Shown here: positions 11,485-21,885 of the stretch, in pieces | How the letters are laid out: each line of letters opens with the position of its first letter | Numbering within the stretch: the stretch's first letter is position 1 | Assembly (NCBI GenBank): GCA_003116975.1 | Contig: BGKB01000038.1 | Location: 1-64,000, forward strand | Reading direction: 5' to 3' | DNA length: 64,000 bases | From: Aurantiochytrium sp. KH105 | Lineage: Eukaryota; Sar; Bigyra; Thraustochytrida; Thraustochytriidae | Position numbers and translations under genes: made by a program | Notes under the pieces: generated by a model | The model's input: the letters and a program-made list of their open reading frames with translations, nothing else | The model's database searches: none | Told to the model about the DNA's origin: nothing

Positions 11485-14400
11485 CTACTTGCTTGAAGAA
11501 GAAGACGTTGCCGCATGGGTCTCTTTGATGGCGAGCGCCTGAAGACAGCGTGTGACGAGGTTGAATAGACCTGTCAAATCTTTGTTCACGCCTTCGGGAA
11601 GCTCTTCCGACTGTGACCGAACTTGGACAACGATCGACTTGATCTTGTCCATGATGGTTTGCATGGCAAGCTGCTCTTTGGCATGGTTGATGGAGCGCTG
11701 CCGAAGCTTCTCCATCTCCACGAGCAAACTCTCGTTGTCGCCCGAGGGAAGCCGTGCGCGCGGAGATTTGGGCGTGCGCGGGATCCCCGATGCGTACTGA
11801 GCGCTTTTGGCGCTGGCGAGAGCCGATTGCATTTCCTGGCGCTCCTTGGCCATATTTTCGAGCTGGACGCGCATCTTGGCGTTTTCCTCGCGAACCGAGC
11901 GCAGCTGATTGTCTCGCTTCGCAACTCGAGCGGTCATTTGCTCGCGAAATGTCTGATATTGTTCCGTGAGCGCGCGCACACGCTGTTCCAAGCGCGCGTT
12001 GGCCTCGGCACCCTCCGATTTACCTGTCCGAAAGTCCATCTCCTTGGAAAGACTACTCGCGCTCCGTGGACGGGCACTCGATTGATCCGCGCTCCGGTCC
12101 TGACCTTGCGTGACCCCCAGGCCATGATCTGCCTCCGCGCCAACGGCAAGAGTAAGAACCTTATCCTTTTGCTGCTGCGCGAATGTGACGATCTTGTTGT
12201 CCTCCACATAGGAGGAATCCGGGTCTGGATTAACTCCGAGCGCCTGTCGCAGTTCTCTGCTCTTTTCGTCCGCCCCCGGCGTTGCGTGTTGAGACTCGAG
12301 TGCAAGGCGCTTGAGATGGATGAGCTCGGTCGTTTTCTCGTCCAAGCGCTCCTCGGTATCGCGACGTTTCTTTTCGCTCTCGTCGAGCTCGTCCTGCAGC
12401 GCAATGATCTGGTCGTCCCGTTCGTTGAGACGCTGGGTGAGGTTGACCATAATATCCCGCTGTTTGAGCAAAAGCTGCTTGTAGCGATCCGTCTGGGCAA
12501 GCTGGACTTCGATCTGCTCGCGTTCACGCTCGAGGTCCTCGACCTTGGCGCTGTACTCGGCCCGCATTTGGTCCCGATGCGCTTTGAGTGCAGTGCGAAA
12601 CTGCGGCGTGTCTTGCACGTTGCTCAAGTGAATCGAGCCCGGTCCACCCATGAGCATCTTGCTCTGCAGCTGGGCGATGCGCTCCTCGAGCTGACGTTTG
12701 GCCTCTTTTTCTCTCATGAACTCCACGGAGCGAGACTCGAGCGCGCGCAGCGCAGCCATTTTGTCGGCTTCGGCGCGACGCTTTTGGTCTTCAAGCTCGA
12801 GCACAACACGCTGGTCGACGACATTTTTCGACTTTTGCGCCAGCTCTCGGCGCAAGCGCTTGAGTTCGCGCTCGTACTTTCGCAAGAGCGAGTTCTTGTC
12901 AACGTCCTCGTTGACGCAAGCTTTGTTGCGGATGCTTTTGGCCCGATTGGCGAACTTGAGCGTTGAAAGGGTCTCCGAGATGGCGTCGCCAGCAGGGCTG
13001 ATCATAGCGTACATGGCTGTCTTGCAGTTGCCACCCAGACTGTCCTCCAAGATGCGCGTCAGCTTCGAATCCCGATACGGGATATGCTGCCGGCCGCGGT
13101 CATCAGTGAGAGCCGAAATGACGTTACCTAGCGCAGACAGCGAGCGATTAATTTTGCGGCTTTCCTCGAGGCGCTGGCCAGTCGCTCCAGAGATGCGAAC
13201 CCGCTCCGAGCCCGCCAAATCGACAAGGTTGAGCTTGGCGATGCGGAAGCGCTGGCGGACCAAGTCCTCGGGTGACTTGTCCCCAAATGCATTGGCAATG
13301 AGCATTTTCTCGAACTGTTCAGATGAAATGCTTCGGCCCTGCAGGTCTACAAAGGTGGTTTCGCACTGCTCGACGATAATCTTGAGAATGGCGTGACTAC
13401 GGCTACTCACTTCGTTAAGTTTGGTTTTGCCTGTGGCGCGTCCTGCCGCCCCGCGCGACATGAGTTTAAAGATCTCCGCGGGTGACCGCACCACCCATTC
13501 GGACAGACCTTCGACGTATACTCCTCTTGTGTTTTCCTTCGACCTGTCGTCTTCCCTGATTTGCAGATTGGCATTTTCGGGCTTGAGGAGATCATAGATG
13601 ACATCGTTGTAAATTTGCAGATAAGAGGCGCGCACCAAGAAGCGATTTCCCCCAGATGCCTTTTCTTGAATGTGCGAAAAGATTTGTTCGATAGCGCGCG
13701 GAACGACGCCTCGGTCCTCAAAGCGCTCAGCATCGCCTTCCATCGTGTACGTTTTGCCAGTGCCGGTTTGACCGTATGCGAAGATGGTAGCGTTGTAGCC
13801 TTCAAGGCAAGACGCAACCAGTGAGCGAGCAGACCGATCGTAGATTTCGCGTTGCGAAGAACCCATGCCGTGTACCGCATCGAATGTAAATGAGCTGTGA
13901 TCTGTTATTTGTACGGAATTTTGTTCCGGGGTCACGTGTACGAGCTGAGGTGCTCGTCTGTCATCGTGAGCCAAATACGGGCGCAGTCGAACGACAACTT
14001 GGACGCGTTGCATGGCGCGTTGAGAGAAAGAATCAGCCCGGCTTTCTCGACTTAGGAATCGAATGGAGCTCGACTCGCGTGGACGCTGTTGCTGCTGAGA
14101 TTCTGCTTGATCTTCATCTTCATCAGCGTACATGTCTTCATTCTGAACGAGAGCATCAACAAGCTCCATGTCGATTTCGCTGCCAGCGACCTCGGCTGCA
14201 GCAATGGCAACGCGCCCGACCTCTTCCATCATCATTTGGTCTTCGAGGATGTCTTGCGCACTACCACCGCCACCCGTGTGAGGACTTCGGCTGCCAGTTG
14301 TGGTGCCACGATCACGAGGAGACCCCATGGAGACCTGGTCTGCCTCATCTTCACTGTACATGAAACTATCGTACTTTTCATCCTCGTCTGGGCCCTCGGT

Positions 14401-14562
14401 GTCCTCGTCGTCCATTTCTTTACGCGCTTTGTGGGTCCTGTTCGCGAACAAGGTTTCGTCGCCGTCGAGGAGATCGCCGGCCAGCAGAGACGGCGACGAA
14501 GTAGATCGATGGCTGCTCGTGCCGCTACTCTGCCTCCTCACGAGGCGTTGCCGCGCGTCCAT
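11485..14562 (-). CDS. Kinesin with an N-proximal motor domain
   Basis: The 1025-residue protein has a kinesin motor at about residues 186-548. Diagnostic motifs are the P-loop GQTGTGKT (264-271), switch I NEVSSRSHAIL, switch II LVDLAGSER and HIPYRDSKLTRILEDSLGG. It is therefore expected to be an ATP-driven microtubule motor. The neck after the motor (NSLLRKYERELKRLRREL) leads into heptad-like coiled coils to about residue 1000, which suggests dimerisation. No PH, FHA or armadillo domain is seen, so cargo and subfamily stay open. A feature to note is the acidic, Ser-rich extension of about 185 residues ahead of the motor. The coordinates start at an ATG. A frame of 447 codons runs antisense through the coding region but is a shadow of codon bias. 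Confidence 0.93.
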   Translation of the reverse strand: MDARQRLVRRQSSGTSSHRSTSSPSLLAGDLLDGDETLFANRTHKARKEMDDEDTEGPDEDEKYDSFMYSEDEADQVSMGSPRDRGTTTGSRSPHTGGGGSAQDILEDQMMMEEVGRVAIAAAEVAGSEIDMELVDALVQNEDMYADEDEDQAESQQQQRPRESSSIRFLSRESRADSFSQRAMQRVQVVVRLRPYLAHDDRRAPQLVHVTPEQNSVQITDHSSFTFDAVHGMGSSQREIYDRSARSLVASCLEGYNATIFAYGQTGTGKTYTMEGDAERFEDRGVVPRAIEQIFSHIQEKASGGNRFLVRASYLQIYNDVIYDLLKPENANLQIREDDRSKENTRGVYVEGLSEWVVRSPAEIFKLMSRGAAGRATGKTKLNEVSSRSHAILKIIVEQCETTFVDLQGRSISSEQFEKMLIANAFGDKSPEDLVRQRFRIAKLNLVDLAGSERVRISGATGQRLEESRKINRSLSALGNVISALTDDRGRQHIPYRDSKLTRILEDSLGGNCKTAMYAMISPAGDAISETLSTLKFANRAKSIRNKACVNEDVDKNSLLRKYERELKRLRRELAQKSKNVVDQRVVLELEDQKRRAEADKMAALRALESRSVEFMREKEAKRQLEERIAQLQSKMLMGGPGSIHLSNVQDTPQFRTALKAHRDQMRAEYSAKVEDLEREREQIEVQLAQTDRYKQLLLKQRDIMVNLTQRLNERDDQIIALQDELDESEKKRRDTEERLDEKTTELIHLKRLALESQHATPGADEKSRELRQALGVNPDPDSSYVEDNKIVTFAQQQKDKVLTLAVGAEADHGLGVTQGQDRSADQSSARPRSASSLSKEMDFRTGKSEGAEANARLEQRVRALTEQYQTFREQMTARVAKRDNQLRSVREENAKMRVQLENMAKERQEMQSALASAKSAQYASGIPRTPKSPRARLPSGDNESLLVEMEKLRQRSINHAKEQLAMQTIMDKIKSIVVQVRSQSEELPEGVNKDLTGLFNLVTRCLQALAIKETHAATSSSSSK

Positions 14563-15038
14563 CTTGCGCGCCGCTCGCCTCGCGACTCAGAACGGTTCGG
14601 GGGAGCCCAAGATTGTTGTGTCTGTGTTCTTCTTGTCACGCGCAACCGTTGCGCGCTTGCTGCCGCAAGCAGGACGCAGAATGCTCTTTGCGGCGAACGG
14701 ACTCTACGGTGTAGTGCGGCGAGGCTCGACAACGTCGCGCCTCACGCCTGCTCCAAGACCTTTTCGCGCGCCAAGCCCGTTCGTGCTCTGTCGAACTGTT
14801 CTCCCAAGTAAAGAGTGAAACCCGTTGGGAGGGTCACAATGCCATGTAGCGTTTGCTGCTCATCAATGGGACTTGTCCAGCCAAGAAGAGGTGAAACTTG
14901 TGGGCGGGAAATGAGGGGGAGATTTTTAAAATGTAGTACATACAGTGGACTTGGGTTTGGTAAATGTCATGTACAGTTTTGAAGGCTCGCGTGGCAAGCG
15001 TGACATGGCCAGCGCCATGTGCTTTGCGAGAATGCAAA
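14563..15038. other. Intergenic region between two minus-strand genes
   Basis: No gene is seen. It holds the 5' flank of the kinesin gene (GC-rich, 14563-14830) and the 3' flank of the PSP1-domain gene (AT-richer, 14840-15038). Confidence 0.5.
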
Positions 15039-16670
15039 TTAGAAGGGCTCGCAGTCGCGGCGCTGGAACCAAACGCGTGCTTTGAGACCAAATGCCTTGG
15101 ACTTCTTCAAGCTCTTGTACACGTCCTCGCTAAAGGGGTTCCATTCGGTCTTCTTGGAGCAGTCGACAAAGATGATGAGGCGCTTTTTGTCAAATTGAAG
15201 CTCGACGTCGACAACGCGAAGCGTCTTGGCGATCTTTTTCATGCGCGCGTCCTGCTTGGCGAGGATCCTGCGGCAAAACGGCAAAATGTCCTCTTCGAGG
15301 TCGCGGCAGGAGAGGCGCATTGCCAAGTCCTGCGGGGTGGCCAGGCGAATAACGGGCATGAATGGGATCTTTGGGATGTGCGGTGTCAGCTTGCACGGTT
15401 CGACCTTGATGATCCTGCCAAGATCCTCGCCACGGTCCATGTTCATGACCACCTCGAGGTCTTTCCCGGCGTTCTGACGGCAAGCGAACTCGTCGAGGAT
15501 ATGAAAGCCAGGAGATCCATTTAAAGCCTTGACCTCGTTCGGGGCCTGGAAGAGCGCAACTCGAGCGTTCTTGAATGCGACATGCAAGAGAACGATCATG
15601 CCCGTCTCGTGAGGGCCAGGAATGACTGGATCGCTCGGATGCGGTTTCGCACCCGCCAGGGTGAACGAGTTCTTGGTATCGATCACCGTGAAGCCATCGT
15701 TGGCGTAGCGCTCCACAGCGGCCAGCTCTGTCTTGAGGTCGCGCGCATTCAAGATGCGTTGAAGGACGGGCTTGTAAGGCGGCGCCCAGGCAGACGTGCT
15801 CATCGGCGACGAGGACGAAAAATGGTCCGCAGCATGGTCCCTGGTGGGCCGCTGAGCACCAACAGCGAGGGAGCGCGGAGGGAGACAGATTTGAGACCGA
15901 AGGGATCGCTTCTCGTGCGCCGAGGCCGAATCTGAGAGATGGAGCGGCGGCGTCGTGGTGAGCAATTGCGCAGAAGGGCTTGAGCGTAGCGGATGCGCTC
16001 CAAGTTGGACTGCATTTCGCCATGGGTTGGCTCGCGGGTATCCGTCGCGCATTGTGAAAGGCTCGGAGTCTGCACCCAGCTCGTGCAGACGGTCTTGGGC
16101 GCTGTGGTGCTCGTCAATAGTTTGCCGGTAGGCTTTCCACACTGGCACTTGATGCGTTCGAGGCATGTGCGCGACAAAACGGCTCGCCAGAAAGCCTTCG
16201 TTGTCCAGATTCGGGTCATCAAATTCTGAGAGGGCCTTTTGTGCAGCGACGCAGAAGGGATTGCTTCTGTACTCGCGTTGCGTCGCGGCCACATCGCTTT
16301 CAAAACGTTGGAAAAAAAGGTCCGAAGGAATGAGACCCAGTGCTTCTTGGTCGTCGGGCGCGCCGGCTGCAGCGACCGAGGGCTCAAACATGTGCGAGGG
16401 ATCGGTATCAGCAGAGTAGAGACCGGCATCAGGGTGAGCCGGGTCCTCGAGATGCTGGATGATTTCAAATGTCTCAAGTGCGATTAACTTGCCAAGCGAT
16501 GGGCACACCTCGCGGGGTGCGGAAGATGCACTGGTTTCGTGATGGGCCGGGGCCAAGCCTTCAAGGCTTTTGCACGCCCAGATGCTGTCATTGAAAAAGT
16601 TGTGCGGGTGGTCCCGCGAGGCGTCGCTAGTTTCGCGCGCCAGTTCCTTCGACCAGGGCGTGGGCTCCAT
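15039..16670 (-). CDS. PSP1 C-terminal domain protein
   Basis: Taken from the first ATG, the protein is 543 residues; the frame is open further upstream only on a GTG at 16802. The C-terminal ~130 residues match the PSP1 (YaaT-like) domain: DRGEDLGRIIKVEP from residue 412, then VIRLATPQDLAMRL, EEDILPFCRRI, RVVDVELQFDKKRLIIF, and a terminal KARVWF strand. Proteins with this domain include yeast Psp1 (a suppressor of DNA polymerase alpha mutants) and bacterial YaaT. The biochemical activity is poorly defined in the family, and YaaT is linked to RNA maturation and phosphorelay. The N-terminal ~280 residues are Ser/Pro/His-rich and probably disordered, containing only a few ordered-looking patches such as ESDVAATQREYRSNPF. 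The gene is the second of two minus-strand genes separated by about 480 bases. Confidence 0.8.
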   Translation of the reverse strand: MEPTPWSKELARETSDASRDHPHNFFNDSIWACKSLEGLAPAHHETSASSAPREVCPSLGKLIALETFEIIQHLEDPAHPDAGLYSADTDPSHMFEPSVAAAGAPDDQEALGLIPSDLFFQRFESDVAATQREYRSNPFCVAAQKALSEFDDPNLDNEGFLASRFVAHMPRTHQVPVWKAYRQTIDEHHSAQDRLHELGADSEPFTMRDGYPRANPWRNAVQLGAHPLRSSPSAQLLTTTPPLHLSDSASAHEKRSLRSQICLPPRSLAVGAQRPTRDHAADHFSSSSPMSTSAWAPPYKPVLQRILNARDLKTELAAVERYANDGFTVIDTKNSFTLAGAKPHPSDPVIPGPHETGMIVLLHVAFKNARVALFQAPNEVKALNGSPGFHILDEFACRQNAGKDLEVVMNMDRGEDLGRIIKVEPCKLTPHIPKIPFMPVIRLATPQDLAMRLSCRDLEEDILPFCRRILAKQDARMKKIAKTLRVVDVELQFDKKRLIIFVDCSKKTEWNPFSEDVYKSLKKSKAFGLKARVWFQRRDCEPF

Positions 16671-16847
16671 GCTCGCTCCTGAACTTTCGTCGGATTCGTT
16701 CTTGTCCTTGTCGTTCTTGATGTTGTTATCGTCCTCGTGAAGGCGACGGTGGCGAACGGCGGCGGTACTCCAAGCGCGTCGGGTTCGTCCGGTGTCGCGC
16801 ACGTCTTCACGACTCCTGCGTCGTGCGTTTTGAGCAAACGTTTGTGG

Positions 16848-16868
16848 ATTTGAATTCCAAATTCAAAT
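16848..16868. promoter_or_regulatory. Perfect 9-bp inverted repeat upstream of the PSP1 gene
   Basis: ATTTGAATT, then CCA, then AATTCAAAT forms a perfect 9-base inverted repeat with a 3-base spacer. It sits about 180 bases upstream of the PSP1-domain ATG, in a locally AT-rich patch (16840-16930) that stands out from its GC-rich surroundings. A dimeric transcription factor site is possible, but there is no direct evidence. Confidence 0.35.
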
Positions 16869-17641
16869 TCCTGTTTGCCCGCGTTCGCTTGAAGTTTTGA
16901 TTTTGAATTTTTGAAGAATTTCAAAATCCTTCTCTCCTGTCAGCGAGATCTGGCAGCGTGTTTAGCCGGCGGGTCGAGGAGCGGCGCAAAAGATGCCGGA
17001 GACCGAGCGAATCCGCCTTCAAAGCCTCGTCTGAGAGTCCGAGATGCTTCGTCGACCAAACGACCTCTTCGTCTTTCCCTTTTCCCTTGTCTGCTATGGA
17101 GTCAGTGAGCCCAACGTAGGCGGTAGTCAGTTACAGTTAGCCCCGCGTTGCGTTTTCGTGTGCGTCGTGTTGCCAGTTAAGTCAGTCTCTGTCCCGCTCC
17201 AGCCACGTTTCAAACCGTCACCCAACCACGTGCGCGCCCAAGCTCAGCATACTATGAGAAGGCAAGACAAGATGCGAAGGAAGCGAGTCGTCGAGCGACC
17301 TTGCAAGCCTGCCAATGTCCATCCGCTCGCAAGCTCGCCAGCCTGCCGTCCTCTTCGAAGAACGACAAAAGTTCGCTCCGCCTCCCTCTGTCTCTCGGCC
17401 CCTCTGCCTCCTCCCCTCTGCGCCCTCCGCCCCCCACGGGACCCCACCAGTGATGACCTCCGGACGCGCGCAGGCTACGCCGCGCCCGGTAGCGCGCCCC
17501 TAGGCCCGCCTAGATCCCCGCCTCGACATCCCAAACCAGCAACGTAGTACAGCCCGAAGCAGCAGGCCGCGGGCGGCAGGGCGCCTAGTTCGGGCCGGCC
17601 GGCCGCGTTCCGGGAGGGGAGACGTACCTGAGCTCGGACCG

Positions 17642-17715
17642 CACGCCGCGGCGCCCGTTTGATCGCGCGCCACGCCGCGGCGCCCGTTCGGTTGCGCGCC
17701 ACGCCGCGGCGCGAG
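17642..17715. repeat. 29-bp tandem repeat with CGCCGCGGCG palindromic core
   Basis: CACGCCGCGGCG begins at 17642, 17671 and 17700, a 29-base period with the spacer CCCGTTtgatcgcgcg or a close variant. A further copy of CACGCCGCGGCGCGAG lies at 18045. The CGCCGCGGCG core is self-complementary. Confidence 0.85.
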
Positions 17716-17782
17716 TGCGAAGATGAAACGAAGAAGGGAGGGAATAAGCGAACGAAGAAATGGAACGATCGCGAGCAGCGCA

Positions 17783-17858
17783 GATGAGATGAGATGAGAT
17801 GAGATGAGATGAGATGAGATGAGATGAGATGAGATGAGATGAGATGAGATGAGATGAG
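17783..17858. repeat. GATGA pentanucleotide array, about 15 copies
   Basis: Seventy-six bases of perfect GATGA units, ending where the phase breaks at GAGCTGCG. On the minus strand it reads as Ser-His-Leu-Ile-Ser repeats, which creates spurious reading frames. Confidence 0.97.
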
Positions 17859-20832
17859 CTGCGAAGGCAAGACAGCGGCCCGTGGTGCGCGCTCGCGCGC
17901 TCGCGCGCGCGAGACGTGGAAAATGCGCGTGTGCACACCGGGATTCTCACGCTCGCTCAAAGAGGACAGGGCCGACGAGACCGCGGGGGTCGCGCGGCAA
18001 AATATGGATGCTCAGCTGCGCTTGCGAGATGGGTTCGCAAGCGCCACGCCGCGGCGCGAGGCGTCGCAGGCGCGTGCGAGTCTGGGTTTGCGTTTTGCCG
18101 CGTAAAACTGGGAATGAAAGCAAATTATCGCGACGAGCAAGCAGCGACAAGTGTAATGAAAAGAACTCGAGACGACGACGGTTATTTACTGGCTTCGCGA
18201 CTGGCGACGCCGTCGCGTGACGGACGGGCGGCTAGGCAGGCATTTCTCGAGCCGTGGCGACCATAGACGCTACGAAAGCCGCCTTGAAAATTGCTGATGG
18301 GTGCCGCGCACAGAGAAGGCGACACAATCCGAGTCTTTTTAAGCAAGAGCAGCAGCAGCAGCAGTGGACGCGGACCGCAGCACCCGTTGTTCGATCCTGG
18401 CCTAAGTGTAGCAAGCCGAAGATCGATCGAGCGATCGATCATCCAACCAATCGATTCAGGTTGATCGACCAATCTGTCAGGGGGAGACCGGCAGAGACGA
18501 CCTGCCTAGGTCTTCTCGCGTGGGGGCGCGACAGACGCCAGGGGTAGCTGTCGAGCGCAGTTTCCTTCTCGGTCCGCAGCGCGTGTGCCACCAAGCAGCG
18601 AGTGGCGTCGCTGCCGCGGCCTGGCGGCCCGCCTGTTCGTGTGCAACACTGGGCTCCGCCTGGTCCTCCACGGTTTCGACTGATCATCTCGAAGCAGCCC
18701 TGCGCTGCCGGAATTCGTCCGCGGCTGTAGCACACTTCGCCAGCGTGCCACCAGCCAGAAAGACAAGAAGGACTCGCAATGATTGCCGCGTCGTACCACC
18801 TTAATGGCCAGGGCAGCTTTCTTCAGAATGAACGCTCCGCAGTTCGATTGCTGGCCGCCCTGCCGAGCCGCGGGCCGGCCTGCTCTGCTCTGCTCTGCTC
18901 TGCTCTGGTGCACGACACTTGCATTTCGTAATGAAGCGCGTGGGCTTTCGATCGTGCCCTCGTCATCGCGAGAGGAAGAACTGCTCAGGATCGCGGCGCG
19001 ACCAAGGCGCTGTATTGTTTTTCGCGTTTCCATGGCATGGACGGACAGGTGGTAGGATCCTGCCTCGGCGAGGACTGCAGGCCGTCGCAGAGTTTGCCCC
19101 AGTCTGGGCAACGAGTGAGCGACCAAGATTCCTTCTTGATCAACTCATCGATGCTTGGCTTGCTTACGCGAACGACTGGCTGGCCGGTTGCCTACCTACT
19201 GCCTGCCCTGATGCCTGCCTGACTCGCCCGGGAGAGTCAGACATCTGCCAGTGGACAAGTATGGTCGCAGCCTCAACTGCAAGGCGCCGCGCGCCGCCCC
19301 CCGCGCGGCGCAAACATCATCGAGCGTGCCATACAAGACAACTTGAATTGGTGAGCTCCGAGCTTCTCCTCCAGCTCAGCTCCCTCCTCCTCGCGGAAGC
19401 GAGATGTCCGGGACGGTCGCAAGGAAAGAAGAATGCTTCGCTTTTCTAATCAAAGAAGAAAATTCAACCATTGGTGATGGTTGGCGGTCAAGGATCGAAG
19501 AAGAAAAGCAAATAACCACACCACACACGCTCAGAAGACTAAGACTACGAGCTTGGCAGCCCAAGATCGTCGGGCCAGCAGCAGCAGCTGCAGCAGCAGC
19601 AGCATATTTCACAGCACGTTGGTCATAGACATTGTGCTTCCGCGCGACCCGCTGGAGCGAGTGCCATTCCTGGCAAACGTCTTAAAAGGAAGATCGAGCA
19701 CCTAGAATTGGTAGACACTATGGTCATTCTTCCAATGGTAATCTTGCAAGTGGTCTTTTAAAAAGTTTGCGTCGCAGGCTCCCTCGCTCGGACACTCGCG
19801 AACTACGGCCCCGGCCCCGGTCTGTCGATCGCTTGTCATATCAAACGCAAGTGAGCCGTCTAAAGGGCTAGAGGGCTCGCGCGCAGTTCGAGATGTTAAA
19901 GTGGGCAGTGTCCAGGCGTCAAAAAAAGTTCTTGGGCTGGTCTTGTTGCTGAAAGGACGCGGTCTGCGGCCTTCACCCATCGTGTTGAGGCGTTGCAGGC
20001 ATCGCAGACGTCAATCAATGTGAACAGTGAGCTTGTTCTATACTTGTCCAGGCTTGAGACGCTTGCCAAGACGTCGACGTCGGAGGATGGTGTCGAGAAA
20101 GCGCCGAGGGCTGGAGAGGGCTGTCACAACAGTTGCGGTCCTCACTCGAGTTGAATTGAAGGGCTGGCTCGTGAAATGCTCCCTCCCTCTCCGAGTCAGC
20201 AGGAGGATCCACTTCAGTGGTTGAAGATCCAAGCGAACGCATCAGAGTGTAGCCTCGTCTAAGTTGATGTTAAGGGGTCATGCAAGGCTCCGTCCCCTCT
20301 GTCAGGAGGAGGTCTTTCTCCAGTGGCTGCATACGATTCAAGATCGAAGCAAACGCCACAAAGAGCAGCCAGGTCTTCGACGTCTAGTCTGTTGCTGCGC
20401 AGCCAAGCCAACGGAGGGCTCTGAAAGATCGATCATTCGCGTCCGGCCAGTCCATGAGAGCAAGAGATCGACCAAATGTTTGGACGACCGATTGGTTGGC
20501 CGGCTGATCGATACATGCAAGCAAGCAAAACGAGCAGACGAACGCGCAAAACTCGTGAGAAGGAACAGACAAATCAATAAAAAGAAGCGCATGTATTGCA
20601 AAAAAAAAAGTCGGTTCAAATTCGACAGCCTTTCCGTTATTTCAACGAACAGCCTGCTTGATTTTTTTACGCTGCTGGTGCTGGTGCTGCTCGCTGCCTC
20701 TCCATCCATCTATCCTTGGAAAAGGTGCGCGTTGCCGTGTAGGCCCTCGAAAAAAATAAGGTGAAGCACGGCTGACTCAAAATGATTGGGCCCCAGTTGA
20801 TGATCCTGCGTCGCAGGCGGAAGGAAGTCAAG

Positions 20833-21885
20833 TCAAGCTTCGGACCAGGCGGAGGTCGGGCCGGCCAAGTCGCGGAGCCATCCCTGAAGAAGATCCAGAG
20901 AGAACTGTAGATGATCGCCTGGGGACTCGCGGAAAAGAATCTTACCTGCTTCGGCGAGAGTACGCAGTCCAAATGCGTCCGAGACGTACGCCTTGGTCTG
21001 ATTAAAGGGCAAAAGATGCTCGAAACTTTCGTCGTCAAAGTACGCAAACCAGGCTGTCTCGCGAGGAAAGATCATGGTGTCCTTCTTTGCTTTGACAAGC
21101 ACAAGCCTGGAAAGGGATGCGAATCGCGTCTTGTAGGAAGTCGCGTCCTTGTGATCGACCTCGTTGTTCAGAAATGGCAAAAACGTGTTGCTCGCAAGGT
21201 ATGCTTCGTTTTCCCCGGGAATTTTGAGAAAGTTGGCTTGCGCAATGTGGTCCTGGATCAAGGCTGAATAAGCCGCGTCGCCAACAAGATCTGTCGCTTT
21301 CTTGCAAAGGTAGCCGACCCAGCCCTCCGGGTTGCAGCGCGGGAGACTTGCCGTGCCTGCAAGCGGGCCATTGATGCTCAAGAAGCCATGTACAGGCGGA
21401 TCATTGAATCTCTCGATATAGCCACGAATCACCAGATTGCCTTGGCTTAGGCCTATGGCGGAAAACCCCTTGGAGAGCTTGGCGTCGGCACGGACTTTGG
21501 CTGCAAAGTGCTCCACCTGCTTGTTCATGTTCATGAAGAACCCGTTTGTGGTATCTTCGGGCTGGTTATCGCCGTCGCCAATGCACGTACTGTATACGCC
21601 AAGGTACTGTCCAGAGAACTCGGTGACTTGGGCCATGCCAGGATTGAAGCACGAGTCGCCCATGCCATGAGCAAAGACCAACGGCAGGGAGCCCGCCTTC
21701 CGCACGGCGACCTTGATCATGTCATCCTTCACACGAAGAGCCCTTTGGTCGAGCATTACAGCGGTTAGCGAAGTCAAGTCCACTTGGCCCACTACAGCGT
21801 CCGCTTTGGCATGTTGTACGTGCGTAAAGCTCGCAAGCACCAGGGCGACAAGACCTACGAGGTCTCTCGCACGGGTCGTTGTCAT
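20833..21885 (-). CDS. Palmitoyl-protein thioesterase (PPT1-like)
   Basis: This 350-residue alpha/beta hydrolase matches lysosomal palmitoyl-protein thioesterase 1, which removes thioester-linked fatty acids from cysteines of proteins during their degradation. A hydrophobic signal peptide covers about residues 1-28, ending HVQHAKA. The oxyanion and entry motif LPLVFAHGMGDSC is at 67-79. The nucleophile serine is S147 in GLSQGN. The block GFLSINGPLAGTASLPRC (167-184) is characteristic of PPT1. Catalytic Asp and His candidates are D269 and H325 (SPGDHLQF). NQT at 295-297 is a potential N-glycosylation site. Length is close to the ~300 residues of animal PPT1. The gene is divergent from the BET-like gene across 1.4 kb. 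Secretion to a lysosome or vacuole is expected. Confidence 0.93.
   Translation of the reverse strand: MTTTRARDLVGLVALVLASFTHVQHAKADAVVGQVDLTSLTAVMLDQRALRVKDDMIKVAVRKAGSLPLVFAHGMGDSCFNPGMAQVTEFSGQYLGVYSTCIGDGDNQPEDTTNGFFMNMNKQVEHFAAKVRADAKLSKGFSAIGLSQGNLVIRGYIERFNDPPVHGFLSINGPLAGTASLPRCNPEGWVGYLCKKATDLVGDAAYSALIQDHIAQANFLKIPGENEAYLASNTFLPFLNNEVDHKDATSYKTRFASLSRLVLVKAKKDTMIFPRETAWFAYFDDESFEHLLPFNQTKAYVSDAFGLRTLAEAGKILFRESPGDHLQFSLDLLQGWLRDLAGPTSAWSEA

Larger units (their letters stand above)
16671..20832. other. Gene-poor 4.2 kb stretch with several short tandem repeats
   Basis: No convincing gene is seen. Frames of up to ~200 codons exist on both strands but are Arg/Ser/Pro-rich, overlap each other and contain no domain. 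The stretch holds a palindrome near the PSP1 start, GC-palindromic 29-bp repeats, a GATGA array, a CTGCT array (18883-18906), several GATCGATC runs (18420-18475), a CAG run in the genomic sequence near 18347-18364 and an A10 run at 20600-20609. Two stretches about 100 bases apart (20193-20240 and 20293-20355) are loosely similar, sharing CAGGAGGA, CCAGTGG or TCAGTGG, and AAGCGAACGC or AAGCAAACGC. Confidence 0.55.

Noticed and set aside
11623-12966. Plus-strand open frame of 447 codons antisense to the kinesin gene
   Set aside because: Exactly opposite the coiled-coil coding region of a clear kinesin; a codon-bias shadow.
17783-17858. Regular GATGA array considered as a CRISPR-like or minisatellite structure
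   Set aside because: There are no spacers; it is a plain pentanucleotide microsatellite.
20610-20626. GTCGG-TTCAAAT-TCGAC, another T-arm-like hairpin
   Set aside because: Upstream sequence is a run of A and lacks A-box and acceptor-stem pairing, so it is not a tRNA.
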